Source: QHWK01 sp035259385
GTDB lineage: Bacteria > Acidobacteriota > Vicinamibacteria > Vicinamibacterales > CAVVIG01
Length of the DNA: 64,000 bases
Assembly (NCBI GenBank): GCA_035259385.1
Contig: DATFWL010000443.1
Location: 8,617-72,616 of the forward strand
Direction of reading: 5' to 3'
Each line of letters opens with the position of its first letter. The first letter of the stretch is position 1. Positions 51,771 to 61,194 of this stretch are shown here, piece after piece. Both the position numbers and the translations under genes were made by a program. The notes under the pieces were generated by a model. It made no database searches. It saw nothing but the letters and a program-made list of their open reading frames with translations, and was not told the origin of the DNA.

Positions 51771-52382
51771 CTAGCGACCGCCCAGCGTGCGCATGATCGA
51801 TTGCACCTCGGCGCGCGACGGCGACTGCGGGGCCAGTCGCAGGAACGTGTTGAAGTGTGAGGCCATCTGGTCGATGCGTTTGACCTTGGAATACGCGAGC
51901 CCGGCGTAATAGTGCGCATCGGCCCAGTTCGGGTCGATTTCGGTCGCCTTTTCGAATGCGGTCGCGGCGTTGGCCATGTCCTGCTGTGCGCTGAATGCGA
52001 GCCCGCGCTGGTAGTGGGCTTCTGCGATGGAGCCGTCGCGTTCGGCCGCTTGATTCGCCGCCGCCAGCGCGCCTCCCGCGTCGTTGCCGAGCAGCGCGAC
52101 GGCGGCGCGGCCGATGTCGTGCCAGGGATCGCTGTCCGGCCGCGACGCAAGCTGACTGTACCGCTGTCGCGCCTCGTCGCGCTGCCCGAGCTTCTGCTGA
52201 CTCTGCCCGGCGAGATACAGCATGCGCGGATCGTCGGCGGCGGCCTGCGCGGCAGCGACGGCCTGCTGATACTGACCCGCGTCGTACAGCTTCCGTGCGT
52301 CCGCCAGACCCTGCGCCGAAGCACTGACGGCCGTCAACACGAAGACGCCCGCGATCATCATCGAAGTGGAGCGTGCCTTCAT
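51771..52382 (-). CDS. Exported TPR-repeat protein
   Basis: 203 residues. A signal peptide (SMMIAGVFVLTAVSASAQ) is followed by TPR-type helical pairs (ARKLYDAGQYQQAVAAAQAAADD, MLYLAGQSQQKLGQRDEARQRYSQL, AEAHYQRGLAFSAQQDMANAATAFEKATEIDPNWADAHYYAGLAYSKV). It is probably a periplasmic scaffold for protein-protein contacts. Convergent with the TamB-TamA gene and divergent from the crystallin-like gene, so it has its own promoter; AGGAG lies upstream of the ATG. Confidence 0.85.
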   Translation of the reverse strand: MKARSTSMMIAGVFVLTAVSASAQGLADARKLYDAGQYQQAVAAAQAAADDPRMLYLAGQSQQKLGQRDEARQRYSQLASRPDSDPWHDIGRAAVALLGNDAGGALAAANQAAERDGSIAEAHYQRGLAFSAQQDMANAATAFEKATEIDPNWADAHYYAGLAYSKVKRIDQMASHFNTFLRLAPQSPSRAEVQSIMRTLGGR

Positions 52383-52521
52383 GATTACCTGCTCCTTTCA
52401 GTAGCCAACCTTCGCAGATACGTTGGCGAGGCGTCAACCCGACGAAATTGTGTGCCGGCGCGAGAACGAGGTCGAAGCTCGGGTATTGACCGCAACGTGA
52501 TGAACGGGCAGTCTGTAAGAC

Positions 52522-53250
52522 ATGAGGCAATTCGCTCTGCTCGCCTGTCTTGCGTCGGTCATCCCGGTCTCGCCAGCGTTCGCGCAAGGCTGGGGACACG
52601 GTTCGGTTCCGCGGGATGGGGTCTGCTTCTACAAGGATCCCAACTTTCGCGGTGACTACTTCTGCGTCGCCAGCAACGAGAATCTGAGCTCGGTCGGGAA
52701 CGACATGAACGACGAGATCTCGTCGCTCAGGATCTTCGGCAACGCCGAGGTCACCGTCTTCAAGGATGTTCGATTCGAGGGCCGCTCGTCGCGATTCGAC
52801 TACGACGTCGTCAACCTGAAGGACGTCGGGTGGGACGACATGATCTCGTCGATTCGCGTCCGTTTCCGGTCGGGCGGCTTTGGCCGGCCTGGCGGAGGTC
52901 CGGCCGGAGATCCGGATCGGATCGTCAGGCGTGCCTATCAGGACATCCTCGAGCGGGAACCCGATCCCACCGGTATGCGAATCTACCGCAGCCACATCAT
53001 CGACGACGGATGGACCGAGGCGCAGGTCCGTGAGGCGCTCCGGAACAGCCCCGAGTATCGCGAGAAGAACACGATGACGCCTGCAAAGGCGCAGGAGATC
53101 GTTCGCCGCGCGTATCTCGGCGTGCTGAAGCGGGAGCCGGACCCGGCCAGCCGGCCGTTCGTGGACAAGGTGTTACGCGATCACTGGACGCAGCAGGACG
53201 TGGAACGCGAGCTGCGCAAGAGTCCCGAGTACCGAAACAAGGATCGCTAG
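52522..53250 (+). CDS. Exported beta/gamma-crystallin-like (peptidase inhibitor I36-like) protein with two DUF4214-like repeats
   Basis: 242 residues. A signal peptide (LLACLASVIPVSPAFAQ) precedes a crystallin-like domain with two Greek-key halves (GVCFYKDPNFRGDYFCVASNENLSSV and VTVFKDVRFEGRSSRFDYDVVNLKDVGW), as in the I36 protease-inhibitor family; the two Cys could form a disulphide. After a Gly-rich linker come two ~55-residue helical repeats (DRIVRRAYQDILEREPDPTGMRIYRSH...NSPEYREK and EIVRRAYLGVLKREPDPASRPFVDKV...KSPEYRNK) of the DUF4214 type found in surface and secreted proteins. A calcium-binding or protease-inhibiting role is possible. Confidence 0.82.
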   Translation: MRQFALLACLASVIPVSPAFAQGWGHGSVPRDGVCFYKDPNFRGDYFCVASNENLSSVGNDMNDEISSLRIFGNAEVTVFKDVRFEGRSSRFDYDVVNLKDVGWDDMISSIRVRFRSGGFGRPGGGPAGDPDRIVRRAYQDILEREPDPTGMRIYRSHIIDDGWTEAQVREALRNSPEYREKNTMTPAKAQEIVRRAYLGVLKREPDPASRPFVDKVLRDHWTQQDVERELRKSPEYRNKDR

Positions 53251-53294
53251 AAGGTCATGTGCGCCGTGGGCTGGACGCCCGCGGCGCGCGGTCT

Positions 53295-53546
53295 TCAATC
53301 GCCGGGAAGCTCGCGGCGCGCGGCGAGGCGGATCGTGAATGGCTCCGATACCCGCCGCCGGAACGATCCGTCGGCGGTCTCCCACAGGAAGCCGGAGTGG
53401 ACCAGCGATCGCATGGCCGCGTCGCACTCGTCCTGCCGGAGGCCGCACAGGCGCCGGACCTGCGCCCGGGTCAACTTCAGATCGGGCATCTCGATGTACT
53501 CGGTTCGAATGCGCAGGCAGGCGGCGTGAGTCGTCAGCGTCTCCAT
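53295..53546 (-). CDS. Small winged-helix-like protein
   Basis: 83 residues from ATG 53546, with AGGAG seven bases upstream. The core LKLTRAQVRRLCGLRQDECDAAMRSLVHSGFLWETADGSFRRR reads as a winged helix: helix, turn, recognition helix and a hydrophobic wing (GFLWETADGSF). It is probably a small DNA-binding protein of unknown target. The C-terminal tail is basic (FTIRLAARREL). It is divergent from the small gene at 53822. Confidence 0.6.
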   Translation of the reverse strand: METLTTHAACLRIRTEYIEMPDLKLTRAQVRRLCGLRQDECDAAMRSLVHSGFLWETADGSFRRRVSEPFTIRLAARRELPGD

Positions 53547-53821
53547 CGGTGTCTCCTGGTCGGTCGAATCGGTTGATTCAGTGTGAATGCCCGACGTTAC
53601 GGAGCACCGACGACTGGATGTCCGGTCTGTAAACCCTGCGCCTTCGGAGACCGTAGCAGGTGGCCCGGGCCGCGATTGTCCGACGAAAGACGGGCGCCGG
53701 CCGAGAAATCGGCAGCAGGCCTGTGGAATTGACGGCCGCCGCCGATACACTTGAGGTGCACGATCGGGCGAACCGGCCAGGCCTCTTCCAGCCTTCGCCA
53801 CGCCTTGACGCGACCCTTACG

Positions 53822-54115
53822 ATGAGCCGCGCGCCTCTGTCGGCGTCCCAGGTGGTCGGCGCGCGAGCGCTGCAGTGGCTGCAGGCGTGGACCGGACACA
53901 GCGAGTATCGGCGGCGCCGCGCGATCTTCCGCCCGTCGGACGTCCGGGCCCTCGATCCGCGCCTGGCTCCGTTCGTCGAGCAGGCCGTCACCGTGCGTTT
54001 CGTGAGGGCGACCGACCCGCGCGCGGCAGGTGCCGCCGAACGGTATTACCGCATCATCAGCCGCGGCGCGCCCAGGCTCCTGCGGCCGGAGCGCGACTTC
54101 GACTTCCTGGAGTAG
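53822..54115 (+). CDS. Small protein of unknown function
   Basis: 97 residues from ATG 53822; in-frame upstream starts exist but the sequence there is low-complexity and overlaps the promoter region. Basic, with paired Tyr and Arg (SEYRRRRAIFRPSDVRAL, AAERYYRIISRGAPRLLRPERDFDFLE). No signal peptide or known motif. Stop lies 70 bases before the next small gene. Confidence 0.45.
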   Translation: MSRAPLSASQVVGARALQWLQAWTGHSEYRRRRAIFRPSDVRALDPRLAPFVEQAVTVRFVRATDPRAAGAAERYYRIISRGAPRLLRPERDFDFLE

Positions 54116-54185
54116 CTCCGCAGCCTGTCTCCGCCTGCCCGCTCGCGTTATGATCCGCGGTCGATCTGACCTGAGGAATCGAGCG

Positions 54186-54572
54186 ATGAAGAAACCGGGG
54201 AAGGACGACAGCGGAAGCGCCGCCGACGGTGCGACGCGCGATCAGGAAGTACTGCGCGCGAACCGCGAACTCGCGGCGTACTTCAAGGGGCTGCGGACCG
54301 AGCGCGAGGCGCGCGCGGCGCTCAAGATCATCAAGGCGTTCATCAAGCACCGCGAACGCTCGGACGCGGCCCGGCGGCGTCCGCTGCCCGGCCTCGAAGC
54401 GGCGCCGGCCCCGAAGCAGGTGGCGACGCGCAAGCGGAAAAAGGCGGGGGAGTCCGGTCGCAAACCGCGATCTCACGATCGGCAGCGGGCCGTCAACGAT
54501 CGAGTGGAAACAGACGCATCGCTCGACACGAATGACCAGGGTGGGACTGAAGACTCGGTGGCGCGCGAGTAA
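54186..54572 (+). CDS. Small highly charged protein of unknown function
   Basis: 128 residues from ATG 54186 behind TGAGGAA. A central predicted helix (RELAAYFKGLRTEREARAALKIIKAFIKHRERSDAA) is flanked by Lys/Arg-rich and Asp/Glu-rich, probably disordered ends. Such composition occurs in nucleic-acid-binding or chaperone-like small proteins, but no family is recognised. Convergent with the glycosyltransferase gene. Confidence 0.5.
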   Translation: MKKPGKDDSGSAADGATRDQEVLRANRELAAYFKGLRTEREARAALKIIKAFIKHRERSDAARRRPLPGLEAAPAPKQVATRKRKKAGESGRKPRSHDRQRAVNDRVETDASLDTNDQGGTEDSVARE

Positions 54573-54595
54573 GCAGGAGAGCGAGACTCGAACGC

Positions 54596-55849
54596 TTACG
54601 TACGACCCAACGCCATGAACAGCCGGTCGAATTGCCCCGTAATCACATCCCAGGAACGCGCCGGGTTGTGCGCGACGGCAACCGCCGCCCGGGACAGTTC
54701 CTGTCGTCGGGACGGCTCGCGATACAAGACCTCGAGCGCCCGCGCGACCCCCTCTTCTGAGACCTCTCCCATCTCCAGCACGGAGAAGTCCGGGATATAG
54801 GTCCTGGCCGGCGGAATCAGCTCGGCCCGGCCGCGCCACAACTCCGCGCACGCGGTGTGATCGGGAACGATCTGGGCGGCGCCTGCCGCGCCATGCTCGC
54901 AGCTGACGAGCCCCCAGCCTTCCCCCATCGACGTATTGATCCCGACGTCGGACGCGTTGTAGAGCAGGTTCAGCTCGTCGTCGGCGACGATGCGGCTCCC
55001 GAGCGGGTTGAGGAACACGCGTTCGGTGAGGCCGCACTGCTGAATCCACGATCGGAGATCGCGTTCGGACGCGTCGTCCATGATCGCGTGATGCAGGCAC
55101 AGCCTGACGTTCGGCGGCTTGCCCGCCGCGAACCTGGCAAATCCCCGGACGGTGAGGTCGACGCGCTTTCGCTTGTCGAGGCGGCTGGCGTTGAGGACGA
55201 CGAACGAGCCGTCGATGTCCGGCTGATCGCCGAACACCGTACGTTTCGCCGCGGCACGCGCTGCCGACGCGAAGCCGGCGCCCACCAACTCGGGAAACGG
55301 GAAGAAACGAGCCCGATCGACACCATGCGGAATGATGTCGACCGGTGGAAACGTGCGAGCGGGGTCCCTGGCGCGCAGCCGGTCGAACGCCTCTTCGAAC
55401 TGAGCGCGCCCGAACTCGGTGTAGGCGATCACGCGGTCCGCGTGTTCGAGCGCCGCCGCGTTCTCTTCGTTGGTGATCCTGCCGTCCAGCGGAATGTAGG
55501 CGGCGATCTTCAGCCGGTCGCGATACGGAGAAAGCAGCCGCAGATAGTATTCGAAGATCCAGATGTCGTGCAGGATGAAGATCAGCTCGGGCCGGACCTC
55601 TTCAATCAGCCGCTTCGCCTGGAACGCGGCGAACACGTCGCCGCCCCGCGGGTTGGTCGGGTGGATGGTGAGGCCGCGATCGTGCCCGGTCTCGCCGGCG
55701 TAGCCGATGCCGAGATAATGAATGTCGTGCCGATCGGCGAGCCGCCGCATGACGCTGTGCATCACCCGCGTCAAGCCGGTGCCGGCGGTGTTGTAGCCGA
55801 TGGCGATGAGCGTGATACCGGCGTGCGCGTCGTTCAACGGCTCGTTCAA
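54596..55849 (-). CDS. GT4-family glycosyltransferase
   Basis: 417 residues. GT-B architecture: N-terminal acceptor half (NTAGTGLTRVMHSVMRRLADRH, LIFILHDIWIFEYYLRLL), then the donor half with SFVVLNASRLDKRKRVDLTVRGFARF and the conserved MGEGWGLVSCEHGAAGAAQIVPDHTACAELW, which holds the E-x7-E nucleotide-sugar region. It transfers a sugar from a nucleotide donor to a glycan or lipid at the cytoplasmic side of the membrane. The FkbM methyltransferase ends 12 bases upstream on the same strand, suggesting joint modification of one glycan. Confidence 0.9.
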   Translation of the reverse strand: MNEPLNDAHAGITLIAIGYNTAGTGLTRVMHSVMRRLADRHDIHYLGIGYAGETGHDRGLTIHPTNPRGGDVFAAFQAKRLIEEVRPELIFILHDIWIFEYYLRLLSPYRDRLKIAAYIPLDGRITNEENAAALEHADRVIAYTEFGRAQFEEAFDRLRARDPARTFPPVDIIPHGVDRARFFPFPELVGAGFASAARAAAKRTVFGDQPDIDGSFVVLNASRLDKRKRVDLTVRGFARFAAGKPPNVRLCLHHAIMDDASERDLRSWIQQCGLTERVFLNPLGSRIVADDELNLLYNASDVGINTSMGEGWGLVSCEHGAAGAAQIVPDHTACAELWRGRAELIPPARTYIPDFSVLEMGEVSEEGVARALEVLYREPSRRQELSRAAVAVAHNPARSWDVITGQFDRLFMALGRT

Positions 55850-55861
55850 CGGCGCCTTCCC

Positions 55862-56641
55862 TCAGGCGCGCGCCGCGCGTCGACTGGCGAAGAACAAGCC
55901 GAGCCCCTCGAGTGCGCCGTCGGGCCGCCGGTGTCGGCGGTAGGTCACGCGGAAGCCCTCCGCCTCGAGGTACCGGATCAGATCGTCGATCGTGAAGCGC
56001 GCGAACCGATCGTGTCGAAACATGGGAGTCGCCGACGGGCGATCCTCGCCGATCTCGAGGAACGATCCACCGATCTCGTGGAACTCTCCGACGATCTCGT
56101 CGATGGCGTGGAGCCTGCGGGAAGTCAGCAGGATCGGCCACTCGGCACCCTCGCAGTCAAGCTTGAGGAGGCGGACACGGCGCGCGCCGCGTTGCGTGGC
56201 TGAGTCGACGAGATCGTCGAACGCGACTTTGTCAACCGGTCGGCCTTCGCCCCAGACGACGGAGCCGTTGCCGGTGTTCACGATGCCTTCCATGCCGAGA
56301 TACGAGCGCGGGAACGGATGGTACCCGTCGAAGCGGAGCACATCGTCGTTCGGATCGGAGCGCCAGAGGGCGGCTTCGACGAGGCGGACGAATCCCCGGT
56401 CGATGTACGGCTTCAAGTGCTCCGCGGCGAGCGCGCAGTTCTCCCGGTCGGGCTCGATGCAGCAGACGTGCTCGGCGCCTCTCGAGACAACGGCATACGC
56501 GAAGGAGCCAATGTGCGCGCCGACATCCAGGACGATGTCGGCGGGGACGAAACGTGGTGGCAACTGATACTCGTTCAGCGCCACCACGCCGTTGAAGATC
56601 ATCCGATCGAGCGTGCCGGGGCGAAACCTCCACCCGTCCAC
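55862..56641 (-). CDS. FkbM-family SAM-dependent methyltransferase
   Basis: 259 residues. The SAM-binding motif I reads IVLDVGAHIGSFAYAVVSRGAEHVCCIEPD, with the acidic residue at the end of strand 2. The FkbM tail motif appears as VRLLKLDCEGAEWPILL. Members O-methylate sugars or polyketides. It is paired with a GT4 glycosyltransferase 12 bases downstream on the same strand, so methylation of a surface sugar is the likely role. Confidence 0.9.
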   Translation of the reverse strand: MDGWRFRPGTLDRMIFNGVVALNEYQLPPRFVPADIVLDVGAHIGSFAYAVVSRGAEHVCCIEPDRENCALAAEHLKPYIDRGFVRLVEAALWRSDPNDDVLRFDGYHPFPRSYLGMEGIVNTGNGSVVWGEGRPVDKVAFDDLVDSATQRGARRVRLLKLDCEGAEWPILLTSRRLHAIDEIVGEFHEIGGSFLEIGEDRPSATPMFRHDRFARFTIDDLIRYLEAEGFRVTYRRHRRPDGALEGLGLFFASRRAARA

Positions 56642-56695
56642 ACGAGGACTCCGCGTCGCCTGCGTCCGGTCCAGCGCGCGCGCGCGCTGTGCGGC

Positions 56696-57274
56696 TCACA
56701 CGCCCATGGCCTGCGGACGCGTGACGAACGTGTAGTGGTCGCAGAGTGAATAGGGTGGCAGGCCGCTGGGCAGCGGCATCAGCGACATCAGCAGGAGCAC
56801 CGAATTCGCTGTCGAGCCCAGCTCGTAGGCGGGAGATCCGCTCTTTGCCGGGCCGCCCTGGCCCGTCAGCAGGTAACTGACGCGGGCGATCGATCCGCAT
56901 CCGAGCGACGTGTTGACCTGCTCGAGCCGCTGCAACTCGCGTCCAGCGCCGTGTGACACGAGGTAGTCGTAAAAGTCGCCCTGCGGCACGTGCAGCGTGC
57001 TGAGGAACTGCGTGACGACCGCGAAGATGTATCCCGGCTTGGTCATGTACTGATCGACACCGGCCGGCACTGCGGTGTTGTTCTGGCCCGGCACGACGAA
57101 CTCCTGGACTTTGTTCACGGGATTGTTCGCATCCAGGAACACGATCCAGTAGCTGTCGTCTGCGGGAGCGCTGGGCATGATCCCCTTCTTCGCTGGTCCC
57201 TGTCCGACAGTGATGTTAGGGGGAATGTTGGAGTAGATGCTTCCTCGAACGGTGTACGCCAGCATACTTTGCAC
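56696..57274 (-). CDS. Protein of unknown function
   Basis: 192 residues from GTG 57274, chosen because AGGAG lies six bases upstream; ATG 57265 is an alternative. There is no signal peptide. Segments include DSYWIVFLDANNPVNKVQEFVVPGQNN, GYIFAVVTQFLSTLHVPQGDFYDYLVSHGAGRELQRLEQ and SYLLTGQGGPAKSG. The strands and mixed polarity suggest a globular cytoplasmic or exported protein, but no family is recognised. It is the first gene of a run with the methyltransferase and glycosyltransferase, 54 bases upstream of the former. Confidence 0.62.
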   Translation of the reverse strand: MQSMLAYTVRGSIYSNIPPNITVGQGPAKKGIMPSAPADDSYWIVFLDANNPVNKVQEFVVPGQNNTAVPAGVDQYMTKPGYIFAVVTQFLSTLHVPQGDFYDYLVSHGAGRELQRLEQVNTSLGCGSIARVSYLLTGQGGPAKSGSPAYELGSTANSVLLLMSLMPLPSGLPPYSLCDHYTFVTRPQAMGV

Positions 57275-57547
57275 GCGAGTCTCCTTTCAGGATGGCTTGG
57301 AGATCGTCACGATGCTACACCGAGACGGATCCAGCTGTGAGGTTCGAAAAGTACGTAGCGTGAATGTTACAAGGAACGACTTGCATGCAGTCCAGCGCAC
57401 ACATGCGGTCTGAGCAGACAGAAAAACGGTTGTGTTGCCGTCCGGCCGGCGGCCGTTGCCGGCGGTCGAGCGGAACATACTCGAACTAAGTTCGATAGTG
57501 AGCGGCAAATACCTTCAGGGATCGCTGTTGCATCCGTTCGAGCGGCG
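57275..57547. other. Intergenic region
   Basis: No convincing gene. Lower GC in the left half; a GC-rich segment near 57440-57470 (CCGGCCGGCGGCCG) can fold on itself. Confidence 0.4.
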
Positions 57548-57670
57548 TCACCTGCGCTTACACCTCAGTATCTGAACTTCTTCGTCGACTTGATAGTCCA
57601 CGACGAGAGGCAGTGGCGCAGTTACCCAGGAAGATGCTGCTGACGTGCCTGCGAGCAGCAGTTCTTTCAC
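57548..57670 (-). CDS. Possible 40-codon ORF at the end of the CHAT/TIR cassette
   Basis: GTG 57670 overlaps the stop of the preceding gene as GTGA. The peptide starts with a hydrophobic stretch (KELLLAGTSAASSWVTAPLPLVVDY) and ends acidic then basic (QVDEEVQILRCKRR). The overlap suggests translational coupling; codon use is less GC-rich than neighbours. Existence uncertain. Confidence 0.3.
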   Translation of the reverse strand: MKELLLAGTSAASSWVTAPLPLVVDYQVDEEVQILRCKRR

Positions 57671-58335
57671 TCCGCGCATGTGCGTTTCGTCGAAGCGGGC
57701 GCTGGCGCACATCGGCGCGCGACCCGCACGAGATCGGTCCAGGGCAGGTTGTCGATCCACACTTTTCGCAAGTCTTCGAGCTGTTCCTGGAACGGCTTGA
57801 ACTGCTTGAGCACGTCTTCCAGCCCGGCGATCGACCGGGCGTTCGGGCGCGTCTTCAGCCACGACATCACCGCCGGAACGATCGACTCGACTGTGTTGTC
57901 ATGCATCCGCAGATCATAAGCGCCGAGGTCAGATATGCAGCGGCGGTAGTAGTGCTCGCGCGGAAGCAAGACGAGCCAGTCGTGATTCCTGGGAGATCGG
58001 GTCGGTGGGTAGGCCTTGTCGAAGGCAATCCCGAATTCCAGCGGCATATTAAAGCGGGCCAAGTTGTCATCGCCTTCACCTTTGCAGCGCGAGAGATCGT
58101 GGATCGAGTAATACGACGCGTTGAGCGCATCGACGATCCGGTCCATGCGCGGGACCGACACATCGCCCGTTTCGAGCGCACAGCGCGGTTCGTATCCGCA
58201 CGACACCGTCGTCAGGACGATGGCATCGAACAGCGGGAGGTACGCGGCGTCGAAGGGACAATTGATGAACACGCACCGCTCGCGCGGAGGGCTCTTGCGG
58301 GCTTTGATGGGGGCCTCGGACCGGGACGTCATCAT
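57667..58335 (-). CDS. TIR / nucleoside-deoxyribosyltransferase-like protein of the CHAT cassette
   Basis: 222 residues from ATG 58335. The N-terminal core reads CVFINCPFDAAYLPLFDAIVLTTVSCGYEPRCALE, followed by YYSIHDLSRCKGEG, DNLARFNMPLEFGIAF and HDWLVLLPREHYYRRCISDLGAYDL. This is a family I know from bacterial defence neighbourhoods, with a fold related to TIR and nucleoside 2-deoxyribosyltransferase domains; its biochemistry is not established. In the nucleotide sequence it is in frame with the CHAT gene only because of a one-base shift upstream; its ATG overlaps the CHAT/TIR stop as ATGA once the shift is corrected. Linked translation suggests a shared function. Confidence 0.72.
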   Translation of the reverse strand: MMTSRSEAPIKARKSPPRERCVFINCPFDAAYLPLFDAIVLTTVSCGYEPRCALETGDVSVPRMDRIVDALNASYYSIHDLSRCKGEGDDNLARFNMPLEFGIAFDKAYPPTRSPRNHDWLVLLPREHYYRRCISDLGAYDLRMHDNTVESIVPAVMSWLKTRPNARSIAGLEDVLKQFKPFQEQLEDLRKVWIDNLPWTDLVRVARRCAPAPASTKRTCAE

Positions 58336-61194
58336 CGTTGCGCTTTCGTCAGCGACCGATGGATGCGCCGCGCGATGGTCGCGGCGGCCGACCGGGCGCT
58401 GTCGGCGGCATGCATCTCGGTGGTGTGAAGGCCGCTGAGGAAGGCCGGGCGAGCGGCACGCGGGTGGCGTGTCACGAACGAACATGGGGAACTGCGATTC
58501 GTTCCACTTCCGTTCGAGAATCGCGCTCCACTGCCTCGATAACGTCGGCTGGTCGGTCGCCTTACTGAGGATCACGACGCAGGCCGCAGCTGCATCGATG
58601 GCTTCGGTGGCCGTCACGCCGCGATCCCCGACGGCGCGAAGACTCGCGGTCAGGTGCCCGACGAAATCGCTATCGTCTGGCGCATACGCGATGAAGACAT
58701 CACTCGCGGACCCCCTGTTTGCCTCGGCGACGGGTTGTTCTCCGACGAACGAGGCGAGCTTCCCGAGAATGGCGACCGCGGCCTGGCGTTCCGCCGGCAC
58801 CATGACAGCATCCGCGTACCGCGTGAGCACAAAGCGTATCTGGTCATACACTGCGCGCCATACCATCGTGCGCTTGACGCGCGCGAACAGATCCTCGTAG
58901 GTGCGTTCGAGTGCGGGCCGGGCCGCCGCGAGATCGCGCTTTGCAGCTACCTGGTAGACCCGCAGCTCAATCTGGCCGGCCAGACTCCAGAAGTCCGGAG
59001 GACGGGCCGACAGTGCTTGAATCACCGACGTAACTTCCCGGCTGTCGAACCCGGCCCATTTGTCCCGGGCTGCGTTCAAAACAAGCTCCGCGGCCATGCG
59101 ATTGGTTGCTGGGTAAAAAACGTCGTCCGGCATCATCTCCATCGCCATGTGTTCCGCTCGGAGGTAGTGCGCATGCATTTTCTCGAGCGCAGACTTCTCG
59201 GCAGTACCGTTTCCGGCGGTTGCTTCCAACCGGGCCAGTCGCTTGTAGGCGGCGCCGAGCAGACTGGCTCTCTCGACCGTCGGCCCGATGCGCCACAGAC
59301 TCTCGAGAAGGACGATGGCCGAGTCGATGAGTTGGCGAGCGCGTTCGAGGGGCTTCGGCGTTGCGATCGCCGCGTGAGACCGTGCGCGGGACCAATTCGG
59401 AACACGCTCGGACGCCTCTCGCGACGCGGCAGATCCATTGTCGATGTGCTCGACGATTTCCACCGCCACTCGGCAGCGCACGTTGGCGAGCTGCTCGGCT
59501 GCTCGGAACGACGGTCGCCCACCAGCCATGCTGAGCGCACGCTCGTACCACCGCATGGCGGAGTCGAGAGCTCCCACCGCGGCAAACGCATCCCCGAACC
59601 GTTCTGCCGCGTCGCCGCGATTGAGCCACTCCCGGCCATATCGGCTTTCGATAGTTCGAAGGTGGTCGAGTTGCCACCCGCGATCGGCCTCCTGAGAACG
59701 AATCTGGACGGTGAGCTGTTCGAGGGAGAGATTCAGGTCCTCGGCGGTGGGAAGGTCGACTGTAGGTTCAGGCAGCGACGGTGGCGGCACAGTCTCCGCG
59801 AACCCTGGTCTGCGCAGCACCCATTCTGCATTGCCGTAGCACTGGGATGCCGCCCAGGTATTCGTCCGTGGGGAGAACCGGTGTGCGGCGGCCCGCGCGT
59901 CGGCGGCGGCGTCGATGAATCGAGAGCCGCGCAGCAAAGCGTCGTAAAGAGTCGTCGCGAACATCGATGACGCCGCGCTGTCTACCGCCCAGCCCGCGAC
60001 AACGACACACTCGACGCCGATCTCGATCAACGCTCGCCCGAAGCCCGCCGCGAACGCGACACGATCGTACTTCGGGACGACCAACGGGCCCTGCGCTGCG
60101 GCATGACACGTGTTGATGAACACGAGCTCGGGGACGTGGCGCATGGCGCCGATCTCTCGAGGACCGAGCAACGCGCCGTCAGAGAGGACGAGTCCGCCCG
60201 CCGTGGTGGCGGATACCGGTTCGCCGTGGCCGCAGAGATGTACCACCCTCCAGGGGCCTTCATACAGCGCATTCACGATTTCGCCCGCACGTGGCCGGCT
60301 GTCGTCAGGGTCCCGGCCGGTCAATTGCGAGACCTGGCTTCTGTCCAACTGATGAAGTGCAGTCAGCCGCTGGTAGACGGCGGCCACCTCCTGACGCGCG
60401 CCAGGCGTTCGGGGGTAACTCGGCGGGCATGCCGGCTCGCCGATGAGCAGAACGCGCGGTTCGCTTAAACGGTCAGTGACGTTCTCACGCGGCGACGAGG
60501 CCTGGACCTGGCGAAGTAGCTTGGCGCGGATGGACCACGGGACCCGTCGACCCTCGTCAGCCGGGGCTTGCAGCAGTTCCCATGGGATTGCCGCCGTCGC
60601 GGGATCGAGCACCAGATGGGTTTCTTCGGAGCTGCTGATGAAGGGGACGATCTCGGTGGGAATCAGCAGGCCGTGCAGCGTCGCGCCGAAGCGTGGATCG
60701 GATGCATGGTCGTCAGAAGATTGAACGATCAGATCGCGGACAACGCTGGTGGCGGCGCGAACTGCACGGACCTCGCTGCGCGCCTGCTTCGTGTCGAGCG
60801 TGAACTGCAACAGCGGCTCCCCATCCTGGCGAGCGCTCCAGGCAATCGACATCAGGGCGTGGCTCGTGCCCCGATAGCGGGCGCTGATGACACGTTGAAG
60901 TCCGCCGATTGCTGTCTCGACGAATGAGTCGAGGACAAATTGGTCCGGTGAGACGAACTGTTGCGCGCGCAGACCATGCCAGGCCTCGGTTGCCCGGTCG
61001 AGATAGAGCTCGATGAACCGCAGATGGGTGACAGCGGCCGGGCTGCGTGCCGATCGGCCGAAGTTCTTCAACAGCGCGTTGGCTTCATCGAACAGCTGAT
61101 ACCCTGCGGCCCGAGCCGGGCCCGGTACTCTTTGCTCGCGTACGTGCAGCCCTAGTCGGGGTGGTGCGGCAGACCGGCGTCGGGACAGCGACAC
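58332..61194 (-). CDS. CHAT protease-TPR-TIR protein with an internal frameshift near its C-terminus
   Basis: About 954 residues from GTG 61194. It has a caspase-like CHAT domain with catalytic His323 (VVHLCGHGE) and Cys363 (FINTCHAA). A long helical TPR-like middle follows (DAFAAVGALDSAMRWYERALSMAGG, ESLWRIGPTVERASLLGAAYKRLARLEA). A C-terminal TIR-like domain starts near residue 832 (DVFIAYAPDDSDFVGHLTASLRAVG, TLSRQWSAILERKWNES). After RDTPP the frame breaks within about 58445-58465: the zero frame becomes Arg/Pro/His-rich, whereas a one-base shift gives AFLSGLHTTEMHAADSARSA...SLTKAQR and a stop at 58332-58334. CHAT and TIR parts suggest proteolytic and NAD-related effector activity, as in abortive-infection systems. 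Confidence 0.78.

Noticed and set aside
57667..61194. A single 1175-residue CHAT-TIR-deoxyribosyltransferase-like fusion protein
   Set aside because: The joining segment is out-of-frame-like, and a one-base shift gives a better TIR end plus an ATGA overlap with the next gene; two genes with a frameshift is the simpler reading.
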